From assembly GCA_013397935.1 (NCBI GenBank), contig VZRN01004204.1:2841863-2905862 (forward strand): a stretch of DNA of 64,000 nucleotides, written 5' to 3'. A program made the position numbers and the translations under genes. The stretch is from Dasyornis broadbenti. Lineage: Eukaryota; Chordata; Aves; Passeriformes; Dasyornithidae. The notes under the pieces were generated by a model. The model saw nothing but the letters and a program-made list of their open reading frames with translations. It did no database searches and had not been told where the DNA came from. Of the stretch, positions 11,310-24,072 are shown piece after piece (position 1 is the first letter of the stretch; each line of letters starts with the position of its first letter).

Positions 11310-12369
11310 TGTCGTGGTTTGACCCTGGCCAAACACAAGACACACACAACATCTACACACTCACTCTCACCTGCCACAGTTGGTCAGAGGAGAAAAAAAT
11401 TAACACACCCAGGGCTCATGAGTTGAGATAAGGAACTGGGAGAACTGGGAGGGAAAAACAGGCTGAACTTAGAGTTGCAAAGTGATTTATTGCAAATAGA
11501 GTCAGAAGAGTAAATGAGAAGTAAAATAAAACCTTCAAAGACACCGTTTCTCCACTCACTCACCTCCCTCCTTCCCAGCAGTAGCACAGGGGGACAAGGC
11601 ATGGGGCGGGACGGGGGTGGTAGGTCAGTTCATCACGGAGATCTTCTTCCGCTCAGGGAGAGGAGTCTTTTCCTTTGCATGGCCATGGGTCCCAATCTCA
11701 CAAGCAGCAGCCTGCCTGAACCTGCCACAATGTGAGCTCCCCCCATGGGCAGACAGTCCTCCCAAAACTGCTGCAGCATGGGGTCCCTCGTCCATGGGGT
11801 ACAGACCTCTGAGGCCAGGCCATTTCCATCTCAGGAGCAAGGCCTCTCTCCACTGGGATTCCTGGACTCCCGCTGGATCACAGCTCCCTCCAGGCATCCA
11901 ACCACTCCAGCGTGGGCACCTCCCCACAGGCTGTGAGTGGATCTCAGCATTCCCCATGGGCCCCATGGCCTGCAGGGGGACACCCCGCTTCACCATGGGC
12001 CTCACCACGACCTGCAGAAGAATCTCAGCTCTGGTGCCTGGAGCACCCCCTCCCCCACCTTCTTCACTGACCTTGGTGTCTTCATGTTGTCTTCCCTCAC
12101 ATGTTCTCACCTCCTCCTCCTCCTCCTCCTCTGGCTAAAAGGAAGTGCGTGCACCCATTGCTTGATTTCTTCTTAAATATGTTATCACAGAGGCGTAACC
12201 AACATCTCTAATTGGCCCAGCCTTGGCCAGTAGTACATCCATCGTCTTCAGAGCCATCAAAGATTGGCTCTGCTGGACATTGTGAAGGCTTTGAGAAGCT
12301 TCACACTGGAGCCATCTTTGTGCCCCTCCCCCTCCACTAGCAAAAACTGGGCCAAGCAAAACCAACACA
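11310..12369 (-). mobile_element. Solo LTR of an avian endogenous retrovirus, about 1.06 kb
   Basis: The element runs from TGTCGTGGTTTGACCCTGGC to AACCAACACA, so it has TG...CA ends. Read on the minus strand it ends like the other LTR in this window (…AAACCACGACA), and a TATTTAAGAAG promoter-like stretch precedes the longer transcribed part, so the sense strand is minus. Flanks are GGAGG (11305-11309) and GGAAG (12370-12374), a 5-bp target duplication with one mismatch. No retroviral genes are adjacent. It is much richer in G+C than its surroundings and contains spaced CCATGGG words and a (CTC)7 run. I recall this LTR as common in passerines. Overlapping open frames of 173 codons (plus) and 161 codons (minus) lie inside it. 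Confidence 0.88.
12111..12131. repeat. (CTC)7 trinucleotide run inside the LTR
   Basis: Seven perfect CTC units. It is the source of a serine run in one plus-strand frame and is not coding evidence. Confidence 0.95.
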
Positions 12370-12374
12370 GGAAG
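12370..12374. repeat. Right target-site duplication (imperfect)
   Basis: GGAAG immediately after the LTR's terminal CA; four of five bases match the left copy. Confidence 0.6.
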
Positions 12375-13887
12375 CATAGTATGGAAGTATGGAAACATGT
12401 GGTGTTATTACTTACCTCATTGAAAGTGTGGGATTGACAGTTCAGACTTTCATCAAGAAATGGTAATTGAGTCAAAACCAGAATGTGAGACCAGTGACTT
12501 TTTATGAAGATAAAATTTTCATTTCTTTCTTTCATCCACAACTTTTTTGTGTGGGGTAATCTGAGCACTCTTTTTAACAAGCAGAAAACCCCAAGTAACA
12601 GAATGCTTTATATTTTATCAGAACAGACTTAGTATGAGAGAAAATAACTTTCCTGAAGTTTTTCCCATAACTGTCTCAGTGTGGCAATTTATTTTTCTTT
12701 TCACACACATGCACATTCCATTCATTATCTTCATTTATTATGGCAAGGAGGGCTGACCTTATGTGCTTCTGATATCCTGAGAAATGCAAAAAAACTTGCA
12801 GCACTCTCATCCCCCTCCCCACATATCCTCCAAAATCCTTGAACAAAATTAAACTATAATAGGTAGGGTGCAGAGCTCTCTGGATTACAACATAAAAGTT
12901 CCTGGATAAAGCAAGTACCTTTATGCCAGACTAAGTTGAACCCTGTTTTAAATCAATATTTCAGCTTTAACTGCAGGCAGGAACTTGTTCCTTGAATAGG
13001 TTATAAACTTACAAAAGAGTTACTGTTTGTTTAGAGGTATGGGGAAAAGGAGATTCTTCGTTATGGGCTGAACAACTTCATTTCAGAGCCCATAGGGAAT
13101 TTATTAAGATCATTTCTCAAAGCCCCCCCAAAAATGAGGGCCTGTGTATTTTAGATGCTATAGGGGATAAAGTAAAAGCAGTTCTGACCTTGAATTCAAA
13201 GAAAACTATAAAAAACACAGTTAATATCCTTAGGGTGTCTGCAAGTTTTCCAACTGCCCTTAAAAGAAAGGTACGATATGCCCTGTATTTGCAAGATTCA
13301 AAGGCTATTCAAAAGGAATAAGTCAAAAAGCAGTACTAGTAAGAAATATATTCTGTAGTATGCGAACTCAGTTCTTCATACAAGAATTTAAATCAAGGTT
13401 GAAGAGTCCTAGACACAAATACCAGGCATTTGGGCAGAGAACTGACAAAAGAAATATCCCAAATGTTTGAAAGGAGGTAAATAGAGGCAGAATGGTAGCA
13501 ACAGACTTTAGCTGAGCATGCAGAAAAATAGTCTGATTTTTTACTAGATGCCACAGAGGCAGTGAAAACATAGGAAAATACTGCCATCCTGGGACAAAAC
13601 CAAAATGCCTTCATATTTCACGAAACCTCAAAGGGTCTTGGAGCTAACACAGCATCTCACAGCATAATCCCATGTTAAATGGCAATGTATAGGCGAAGGA
13701 GGATATGATGTGTTTAAGAGAAACAGCTTTGTTGCTCTGTATCAGGTGGAGTATTTTCTTTTCAAGAAGACCAGTACAAAAGTAAGACTGAAGACCCAAA
13801 TTTGCCTCTACTGCTTTCTTCTGGTTTATGCTGGCCAGAACAGTTCTAGTGGAAAATTGGAGAAGATAAACAGTTCTAGGATGGAAA
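12375..13887. other. Unique AT-rich non-coding DNA
   Basis: No gene or recognised repeat. The open frames are under 110 codons and have no recognisable domain. Confidence 0.55.
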
Positions 13888-13921
13888 GGGGTGAGGTGAG
13901 GGGTGGAGTGGGGAGGTGGGG
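13888..13921 (+). other. Candidate G-quadruplex, four GGGG runs
   Basis: GGGG runs lie at 13888-13891, 13900-13903, 13910-13913 and 13918-13921, with loops of 8, 6 and 4 bases. Four G-tetrad-length runs in 34 bases can fold into a quadruplex on the plus strand. Formation in cells is inference. Confidence 0.6.
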
Positions 13922-15668
13922 TTAATTTCCTAAAACTTGCTCCAATTTAGGACATAAGCCAGTCATGATAGGAAAAAACAGGCAGGCCCTAAATTATCTG
14001 AATCTACTGCCGACTCAGTTCGTGGGTAAGTAATTAGATCTTGAACTTGAGTCACTGCTATTACATAAATAGAGCATTTTCTGAAAAAAACCATTGCTAT
14101 AATCTGTGTTCAGGATTTTGGTTTCCTTTTTTGTACATGCAGAGTGAGTATATAGTTGTCACAGTTTAAGTTCTTCTCCTAATATTAGCATTGAAATACA
14201 GAAGCAAGGAAATAGAAAAAAAGCTTATCTTAGCAAACTCATAATTTTTGAAGCATTTGAAGTCTAAATTAGCTTCACTCTATTGATTAAAAATTTTGCT
14301 TACAGTGATTTGCCAAAAAATTTTGTTCTGAAATTTAAATTAGGTTAAGTATTTTGTAGCAGATTGCCATAATAATTTTCTAAAGTAATAAAATCGGTTA
14401 GCAGAATTAATGATACATAAAATTGATTTTATGATTTTACTTACACTACCTTCCTTCCCTCCCTCATCTGTTTTCAAACCAAGTCTCATAACTTTATAAT
14501 GTGCTTTTACATCACTCAGTGACCCTTCTAGCAGCTGAAAGGACAACTACATTCAGTACAATCCTTTAAAAATTGCCCTGTTGATCTCTCAGAGCAACAT
14601 CAGAAGGAAGTGCAGAAAAGACATAAGGACAGGCTCATAGAGTAGCTGTAGCTCTGCTTGTGACAGCTGAGACAGTGAAAGGGTGGCAGATGTCAAATCA
14701 AGCAAGGGCTTTTAATGCCATAAAAATAATGAAGTGTAGAGTTAAGTCCTGAGTTTTGCAGTGCTTTTAAACAGAGTGAACAAAAGAGATGTTACTCAAG
14801 ATACCAGTGACTACGTATTTTACACAAGAACCACCTTCCAGCTTATGGGGCAAGTTTTTCTTCACCAAGACAGTTATCACTTTTCTAGCTCTGGAGAGTT
14901 TTCTCCTTTCTAGAGAGCCAATTCAGCAAAAAAGTTCTTTGTTACTTGGAAATCTCACTCAAATATTATGAAAGAAATACCGCAAGAGTAACCTTGCATC
15001 TACAACACGAAACGTGAGAGCAGAGTAGTTAATGAATAAAGCGACCATGGAACAGAAATTTTACAAATGTTTTCAACCCATTTCAGCTGGTAAAGGGGAT
15101 CAGGTGGTTCACAGAGTGATTCAGTGAGATTATGCTGACCTGAAGTTAAACACCTTTGCCATTAAAGAGCTGCTAATAAGAAATATTGCAAGCACCCGCC
15201 TCCTAGCTTAAAAATACATCTTTTTGCCATTGCCTGCTGCATTTCCTAATATAACTTAGTAGTTGTCCTTTGAGAACACTGCTTGCTCCACCAAGCAAGG
15301 CAAAGTAAGAGACCTGACATGCCAGTGTAGTTGCCTCAGCAGCAAAGACACAATCCCATAGCTCCTATGCAGAGTCAGGGACAGTACCAGACAGTGACCT
15401 TCAGAAAAATACAAGGTGAAAAAGCTGCTCTGCAAACAACTCAGAAAGGATAGGGAGCAAGCCGTGGTCATTAGAGAGCAAGAGCAGGCACAGGGCCACC
15501 TACAGCAAAACTTCGACTATGCTTAGAGTCCAGGAACTGTACTTTTACGGATCTCACAAGTCTGGGGGAAGAGAGTGTGTGTGGAAGTTCCAAGTAAGAC
15601 CCTTCAGACCATTAGGATTCAAGTCCTAACATGATCCTTTTAAGACATCTGCACAATCAGAGTCACCA
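13922..15668. other. Unique AT-rich non-coding DNA
   Basis: No gene or recognised repeat. A short pyrimidine stretch (CCTTCCTTCCCTCCCTC) lies near 14449-14465. Confidence 0.55.
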
Positions 15669-15860
15669 CAAAACAGTTGGAGTTGAAAGGGATCTCTGGG
15701 CATTATCTGGTACAACTCCGCTGGCAGTTCACCTGGAGATGGTTGCACAAGATCACAAAAAGGCAGGTTTTGAATATCCCCAGAGGAGACTTCACAACCT
15801 CCCTGGGTGACCTGTTCCAATGCTCAGTCACCCTTGACACTTGTTCTTTATTCTTTGTGT
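15669..15860 (-). mobile_element. CR1 LINE 3' fragment, diverged
   Basis: Antisense CR1 of a different, older subfamily than the 8.1 kb copy: 'gttgaaagggatctctggg', then 'aaggcaggttttgaatatc', 'gagacttcacaacctccctg' and 'gtgacctgttccaatgctca'. The order fits the avian CR1 3' end. The boundary at about 15860 is approximate. Confidence 0.85.
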
Positions 15861-18499
15861 GCAAATGATAAGGCAGATCTTGTGGTCTGGGAAGTCTAAA
15901 ACCTCTTTTCCACTAAGGAATAACAGAAAACTGCTCTATTCACGATTTCTCAGCTGTGTAACCAGTAGCTCACAGCTGGAAAAGGCTCTACCCAAACCCC
16001 AGATGCCGAGGAGAGAATTGCACAGCTTTGAGAAATGCCTCTGAGAGAAGGAGCAACAATGACACAAAGCATGAACACATTTCAAGAGGATGCCTAACAA
16101 GAAGTTTATGACTGTGGACAAAGGAGTTATCTTCCAGTACCTGACTTCTTCCATCCCCAAGGAAACAGAAGCACAATACTGCATTTGAAACAAAACTTGC
16201 TTTCTGCTGCTAACAGGTAAAGATGTAAAGAGCCAAGTTTTGCCTCATGATCTGGATGAAATAAGAGTTTGCTGTATTTAGCACCTGCAGCTCTTTAGTT
16301 CATAAGTAGTCTGAAGTCTTGCAGACCTGGCTTCAGGTGTTTTAAATTCTGGGCTCATGTTATCCAGAAAATAGGAATTTTAGAGATTTTTTAAACTGGA
16401 CACCCAGCATCACCCTAACAAGGGGTTTCATTTAACATTTTCAGTGCTGCAAGCTTGAGAAAACCAAACCCAAGGAGCTTTGATTTTGTGATTATTATCT
16501 CACAGATGCATTGCTTCCCATAGAAAAATTAAGTGTAAGAAGAGCATTTACATGTCTAATCTCTCAGAAGAGATAATAGTGTGGGTCAAGAGCAGAAAAG
16601 CCCTTTGCAGCCAGAAAAGTCAACTTGTTTACTCTGAAAGTCAATTCCAAGGTCAGATTTCAAATGCATCTTAGGAAAAGTATTTTTTTAAAACTATGAA
16701 GTAATAATTAAAAAATCTTAACACAAGCACCAGTAATTACCATTGCCATGCATGCTTTTGTAAGATCAGATGACATATTAGTGTAGGTTGTTCAAACTTT
16801 TAGCTGTAAAAAGGTCACAGTGAATCTCGATTTCATACACCTGGCAGTATGTTTTAGAGGATAATCTTCAAATTTCTTACATTTTGCAGATATTGTGGAT
16901 GACTGTCTCTAAACTATTTTTTCCTAGTAGGTGGTAGATTGCTTCTTTGTATTCCATATTCAAATATGGGAAATAAAATCACTAAGGTAAATAAACTGCT
17001 GTTTATCCATTCCAGATCAGTAGGACTGCAAACATTTGACCAGAGCAATGGACACAAATATATCAGCAATTAAAGAGTGGGATTCTTATCCACCTGAATT
17101 CCCTACACCTATCCACCAATACAATATACTTTAAAAAGACTTTTCTAACAAAAGAACTGGCCTAATTTTTTTGGCAGGTTTGACACATTTTGTTTAGAGT
17201 TCAGAACAAGATAAGACTGATGTCATTTGTTAGATAAGCTGTGGTGCTGATATTTTGATATAACCATTTCTGCATAGCAACTGTGGTGTAACTACGAGGA
17301 TACAGCTTAAAGGAGGGGAGATATTTATTAAATCATGCTCTGAAGATCTGAGATAAGAATTTTTTTTTCTTTAAGAGAGGGCTAAAGAATTGCACTGAGT
17401 GAGATGATAAGCAGATAGGGGATCTATAATTCTGGCTACTTAGGACTGCCTTGGGTAGGCAGGGATTTATACATGCACTTTAAATGATCTCACAAAGGGC
17501 TCATTGAGTTTGGCTGGGGTTAAGGTACAGTAGCTCAAAGCCTACTCGTATTTCTGATCTACTTCTGGTTCCAATCAGAATATTTTTGAACTCTTCCAAC
17601 TCTTTAAGCCCTCAATGTGCTCACATTTTGGTCTAATGCAGAGCAGAAAAATACCATACATCATGCTGGAAAAAGCACACATATTACAAGTGTATTTGTA
17701 TTCATTTTTCAAACTAATTCTATTTCCTTTCATCCTGTGAAGGTTTAATGGTTTCACGATGAATACTTGTCCATTCTTCTGTAGATGTAGGATGCAGATA
17801 AAATATGACAGAAATTTCCACAAAGAAGAGATTGTATTTTATGCTGTGACATTTCAATTCTTTTCTTCCCATAATGTTAGATGCTTTTTAAGTGTAGAAT
17901 AGATAAATTTAAAATGGAAGCTTTTGTTTCAGAGGGAAAAGGTGGCTGGTTTTCTAAAGGGATGGGAAAATATTACAATAACAAAGAAAACAAATAAGAA
18001 TAGTTAGCATGTAGAAACTGGCTTTCTTCCAAATGTCTCAAAAGCATATTACAAACAGCAGCTAAGATTGAATCTCTACCAAAAAAAAAAAAAAAAAAAA
18101 GGACCTTTTTTTCCTCTAAAAAAGGGGAAACTTCATTTTTCATAGAAAAAGGAAAGTCAGTACATAAGAGTATGTACTTTAGGGTAAGTGTAAGAGATGG
18201 AAGCACCTGGAAGCCAAACAATGCCAGTGTTCTTTATTTAGGCCAAGTCTCATTGCTCATCAGGGACAGAAAAAAGACAGAGAGGGTGTGTGGGGCAGGG
18301 AGGAGACATGGGAAGACCCAACTACCTTTTGTCACACATGGTCGATTTGCATATAATAAATCATTTGTGGCAAAAAAGGCACACATAGTAATATGGCTAT
18401 ATCTTTAAGTCAAATTCTGGAAATAAACATGAAAGATGGGGAAGGGCACAGCAACGACCCAAGTTGTATACTTACAAAATATCTTTCTGCTTTCTGTGT
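15861..18499. other. Unique AT-rich non-coding DNA
   Basis: No gene or recognised transposon. A perfect A20 run lies at 18081-18100; the sequence before it is not recognisable as a processed transcript. Confidence 0.55.
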
Positions 18500-19080
18500 A
18501 CATCCTTAAAAATGTCTGATTGATAAGATTTGTCTGGAAATTCAAGTTGTTATATTTCCCAGCTGGCTTGTAGTTATATGCCCTTATTATGAATAGATAT
18601 AGAATTGTAATGTGCCTAATTGCATCTTCATTACTGAGACAAAAAGTATTTTATGCTATTGTCTTTCTGAACATTTAGTATTTTATGGGTTAGCTACCAG
18701 ATTATTCCCGTTTGGCAAAGTGTTCAATTAGCAGGTCAATGACAACAGAGCTAATGAATGACAGTGCAAACCTACCCATTATAACACTGAGGAGGGAGCT
18801 CCAAGCTAGAGAGCAGAACTTCAATTGATCTCGCTTATTAGGGCAATAGTTCTCTGCAGGTTTGATGAGATTAAGTTCCATTAGAAGCTTTACTTAATTT
18901 TAAAGAAACATGTAATGAATTTCTAATCCACACAGGTGGTTTGTTACTGGCAATAAGGTGGGTTAATGATTGATGTCCTATTCTGTTGCTCAGCTATGCT
19001 ATGGTGCAGAAGGAACTGTGGATGCCTAAAAATCCTGGAGAACTTTAAATTGTGCTTATATGCATCATTCTAGAGGGCCA
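18500..19080. promoter_or_regulatory. Candidate conserved non-coding element
   Basis: About 0.6 kb of repeat-free, even-complexity sequence with several homeodomain-type cores (CAATTAG near 18724, CTAATGAATGA near 18751, CTTAATTTT near 18893) and no frame of note. The texture resembles vertebrate developmental enhancers in gene deserts. This is an impression; no alignment was possible. Confidence 0.2.
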
Positions 19081-22000
19081 GAAAGTAAGAATGCTGGTAG
19101 AACAAGTCTAGTGAATAGCTAACATCAGTAAACAGTGACGTTATGTGGCTTGGGAAAGGATATGACATTGAAGTCTTGTGCATCCACAAGAAAAGAAAGT
19201 GGAACAAAGTAGACACACTGAGAGTCAACTTTGAGAACTGTACTCATCTGCTCAGAAAGATCTGTTTTCTGAGTGCCCACTGCAAAGATCTTTGCTTCTG
19301 ATTATTGAATATTCACTAGGAAGTGCTTGGGGTCACCTATAATAAAGCCAGAATTATCCATGAAAACTGTTTACTGAATTATGCTTAATACGGAATACAG
19401 CTAAGAGAACTGCAGCTTGTTTGTTGCAGCTTACCAGAAAAAAGGTTAAATTTTGGTGATGATGAATTGCTCGATTCATTCCAGTAATTAAATTGCAGTT
19501 CTCAGTCCAGCTAGGTCAGGATGGACTGTCCATGAAGTCAAACTAAAAATTCAAAGAGAAATAGGAGCAACAAGTATATTAATGCTATGGAAAAAAATGG
19601 GAAATGGGTGTTTTCTTTTCAGAAAAGCCCACCACCGAAACTGAAATTTGCATGTCAGCAAAAAGAGCTATATTATAACCTTTACAGAGTAGGAAGGATT
19701 TTTTGTTTTTTTTTTTTTTTTTGCTTAGTTCTGCAAACCCTTCCCCACACCAGTCCTCCTCCCTCATGAAAATTCACAGCTTCCAACAATACCCAAATCC
19801 AAAGAGAACTGGACATGGTTTGGAGCACCCCAAAGCACATACAAATCAGAAAGAACATTTTGAGGGGAGGGTCATGGTTTAAAATTCACCTCAGTAAAAA
19901 TTTTCCATTAACCTCTTCTGGAGTAAGAAGGGAAATCAGTTTAACCATGCAATACCTAGGTGTCAGAAAAAGTATCAAACCCCTGTATCTACCAGCCAGT
20001 GGCGAACCTACAATGGATGAGAGACTGAGAAGTTTGACTGATGAGTCCTGACTTGAGATATGAAAGCTTTAATGCCCTGAGGATTTATAACCCATCTCCT
20101 GAACTAAAAATCCAGGAACATCTGGAGGAACACAAACTGTCCTTATGCTTTGGGTGTGAAAGCTGCGCTCAATCCCTTTTCAAATGGACTGATGATATCC
20201 AAAGTCTGTGTCAACTGGGGAGAGGTGTGACAGAGCCAAAGCTTTAAGAAATGTACACTGGTATTACATCTAAGCTTACAGAGCTTTCTGAGGTTTCTGA
20301 GACACCCTTTCACATCATGGAAGAGGAATACTGAGCCAAGATAGTAAGACTCTTACAGCTTCTTTTGTTTTCTTTTAATCCCAAGAAGAGATCATGATAC
20401 AAATGCTAAAATCTTCTGTGTCCATTTTTTTAGTTCATTTGCCTAACAACCCATGTTTACACAAAATGTATGTTGGATGCCCTAGGGAATTTTCTGACCC
20501 ACTTACTAAAAGCAGTGCTGAGTATTTGATTTCCTTAAATGAAACTAGACAAGTTCTCAGGTTTAATATTGTTTGTTTTGTCTTACAAATAAATAGACAA
20601 GGCAGAAAGTAGACTGTAATGACAACCTTTGGTTTCCTTTTATTTTCTTTTAAGGCATGACCATTCACAAATGGTCAACAACATAAAGTCTTGCTTCCAC
20701 AAATGTTTAGGCAACGTAACTGCCTTGGGCAACCGTATTGACAAGAGATGTTTACATGGTTCTCCTTTATCACAGTCTTTCTATGTCAGGATATATTTGT
20801 AAATAGTTGGCAGCAGTGACAGGAACAGCCAATGAACACTGCCCAAACATCTGGGATGCTGTCTCAAAAACTAGAATTTTGAGGAGTCAGAGTCACTTTT
20901 CTTCACCTCTTTCATGTTTTCTAGAAATCAGTTTTAGCCACACTATAAAATTAATTTGAATCAACGCTAAGTCAAAGGTCTTGGCAGAATGAGGCCAGGT
21001 TCCACTCTGAAAACAATGCAAAAGTACTCTAATTCCACTCTATTAAATTGTTATAAATAATCAAATAAGCAAAAAGCCCTAAGCAGTATATGCTGCTGGT
21101 TACAGAGGTGGGAATTTACATGAAAACCGAGTCACAGACAGCAAATGCTCTTTGATGCTCTTCTGATTGACTTCAGTGGAATGATGCTGAGGACTTTGTT
21201 CAAAAGTCTAATAGATTTTGAACTTTTTTTAAACTATTTTTTTAGAAGATCTACATTAAATATTAAATTAATTATCGGGCTTGTTGTAAATAAATCAAGT
21301 CCAAAGTTCACAAACTCTCCCACCCCATACAACAAGCTAGAACTTACTTTAATTATGGCCCATTATTTGGCCAGAAATCAAATGAATAAACAATAACTCT
21401 AGGCCATGCAGAAACATTTTTCCCATAAATTAATTTTTTTGAAGACTGGTAGCATTTGCTTAAGAACTTGCTCCAGACACTGTACACAAAAATTTCTGCC
21501 TAGATCTGTCCAGATTAGTCTAGTTATCCAAGGAACAAAATAAACAGCTTAAATTAGCTAGGTAATATATTTATGCCCGAAGCTACGGTGTCATCTGTTA
21601 TTTAAGCAATAATACTCTGATTATATTGAAATATAATATATTAATATATGATAGTATATTATATATTAACAATGCAATATGGACTAGAATAATTATTAAT
21701 AATGTAATATATAAAATTCAGTAGGTATAAATAGGGTAATGAGTGCATTTGAAAATATAATATAACTTAGAATCAATTCAAAAAGTGACATATACTGTTG
21801 TCCAGTTTACTTCAGATGATGTGAGGGAAAAGAACATGTGCATAAGTCAGTATCCACCAGGCACGAGATTATTTTCCCAGGACTATAGATAATGTCTCAA
21901 AAAATGATGTTATTATTAACTTAATAATTGTGTTTATTATTTACTTAATTACCATAAAATCTTAAACAAAGGATTTGAAAATTTGTTTCTTCTAGGTTTT

Positions 22001-24009
22001 CACTCCTTTGAACTGTTTTTAAATCTTTTGGGGTTTTTGTCAGCTGTTTTATTCAGATTCATTTTTAGTTTAATACCTACTTACCAGCTTCTTATAGGCA
22101 TTTCATATGTGAAGGTTATAATGTTCAATACCAAATTTGCTTATTTAAAGACAGACAGAATGTATTGCATGAAGCAACATTGGTGTGAATTACACTTAGA
22201 AACATATATAGTAATCACAATATACAGTTTAATCACAGTAGCATTGTGATTCACATTGTCCATCTTTATGATATTTCATTGTCATGGTGCTGGGCATATG
22301 TGGGTTGAGGCCCTTGCTCTCTTCCAACTCCAAAGTCTGATTTTACTCTGTGTTGTGCGGAGCCACAAATTGACTCCTTGCATGTGGCCTGGTTAAGTAA
22401 GGGCAGCCACATTCTTTCAGTGAACTGAGTTTCACAGGCACATCTCCCTTGGCCGTCTCTTCTAAACCTTCTTCCATCAGTCACGGCCATGAACAACAGA
22501 ACATTGTTTTCAGTGTTTGGATGAAACTGAAAGTACTACTAAATACAGGAATGCAGGAACAGGACCTGAAAAGATCCAAACATTCAGTAAATGTTCAAAG
22601 ATTCCAACAAACATTCATCTAAATTTTGGAAAAAGCACAAAACCTACAGTAAGGCAAGAGCTGATAAAATTGTGAAAGACCTCACAGGAAGCAAAATCAG
22701 ACATAGTAACAAAGAGATAAATAACTGCAATAATTTTCAATATACTCTTACACTCCAAGGGAATTTTATTTTTAATTATGGCTTCCAAAATAGCCCTTAT
22801 TCTCAAGGTTTGAGCTGTAACCCGAGTGGAGTTGATGAAAGTCAATAAAAAATACAGTAAATACTAAATAATCTTTTAGCAGCTGAATATTGTAGAGAAG
22901 GGAAAGCCTTCAGTCTTGTCCACTTTGAAGCCTCTGCTTAGACAGGGTGTGCTCATTTCTGAAATGTCAGTGATCTCCCTTGCTCTCTTTAAGACTTGGT
23001 AGATCTCAAGGATCCACCCTGCACACATCTCAGAACTGTTCAACTCCACATGGAGCTGAGCTTTGACGAGTGAAACAGGCTTTAAATCATCTCCTTCTGA
23101 ATCAAGAGATGTGTTTATTTCTTTGTTATGCTCCTTTGGAGTTGCTTTAAGCAGTGCATTCAGCAGAAAGATTGCTCTTATGGGAGATATTTTAATTTTT
23201 AGCTGAATCTGTCCAATCCAGCACTGCTGCAAAAAGGTCATAATTCCATTTCAAGGGGGATTTTGCATTTTTAAATATACTTCAAAATACAAATGTTTCA
23301 TTTGACATAGTGTTCTTCTCACACCTCTTTTAACACTGCAACACAGCTTTTCCTTAGGGCCTAGAAGTTTTTGAAGAAGGGCACAGTGGGCAAGGAAATC
23401 ATATATGTGTTAAACTAAAAAAGTATCTCAAGTGAGTTATTTCATTTGCACAGTTATGAAAAAGCAATGATTATGTTGAACTTTTTTTATGAAGGAAAGA
23501 CAAACAACAAACAAACAACACACCAAATATTTAAATAGATTTTCAGAGTTCTGTTTCCCTGGATGATCAGCAAGTTCTCTGCAGTCATGAGCTTCCTGTT
23601 ATACAGACTCAAGGAAAATAGTTGCTTGATACTAAGCATTTCTGAAATAGGGGGTATTAATTCAATATGGATTTTGAAAGGATAAGGTTTTGTGAAAGGG
23701 TGTCATGATCCAGTCTCTCCTCACTGGTACCCTGATGATTTTTGTTAGGCAGATCTTATTTCATCAGTGAAAAAAATCCAAATATTTTCAAATAACTTTA
23801 TGTTTCAGAGAGTATGGTCTGTCATCTGCTGCTGAATCCTGAAAGAAGACCATTTAATATCAATTGATAGGCAAGTTTTAATGGGGTTCTGTGGTTACAG
23901 ATTTCCTGAAGCTATTAGCCTAGGCGACAAGTGCCTCAAAATGCTACAAATGGGGATACCTGTTTTCTACCTGTACCTATCTCATCTGGAAAGTTCCAGT
24001 TGTAACTAC
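19081..24009. other. Unique AT-rich non-coding DNA
   Basis: No convincing gene. A T-rich run lies near 19699-19721, and a highly AT-rich palindromic stretch lies at 21617-21720. A minus-strand open frame of 121 codons (22876-23241) has a mixed, protein-like composition, but I recognise no family and there is no splice or start context to support it. Confidence 0.5.
21617..21720. repeat. AT-rich, hairpin-prone low-complexity stretch
   Basis: Nearly pure A+T with short inverted words: AATATAATATATT near 21628 and ATATTATATATT near 21656 flank a short spacer, allowing an imperfect hairpin. It is probably a decayed AT microsatellite. Confidence 0.6.
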
Positions 24010-24072
24010 CCCTATTCTGCCACAGAGCTGCTTGATCTTTGGAAAGTCACTTAAATCTGCCTGTGCTGCTAG
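24010..24072 (-). mobile_element. Possible ancient MIR SINE fragment
   Basis: The text 'tctttggaaagtcacttaaa' followed by 'tctgcctgtgctgc' resembles the reverse complement of the MIR block (reading ccttgggcaagtcacttaac then ctctctgtgcct). It is a short worn match, so only suggestive. Confidence 0.4.

Noticed and set aside
11617..12138. 173-codon plus-strand and 161-codon minus-strand open frames as genes
   Set aside because: Both lie inside a solo LTR, overlap antisense, and reflect GC-rich, repeat-bearing DNA with few stops.
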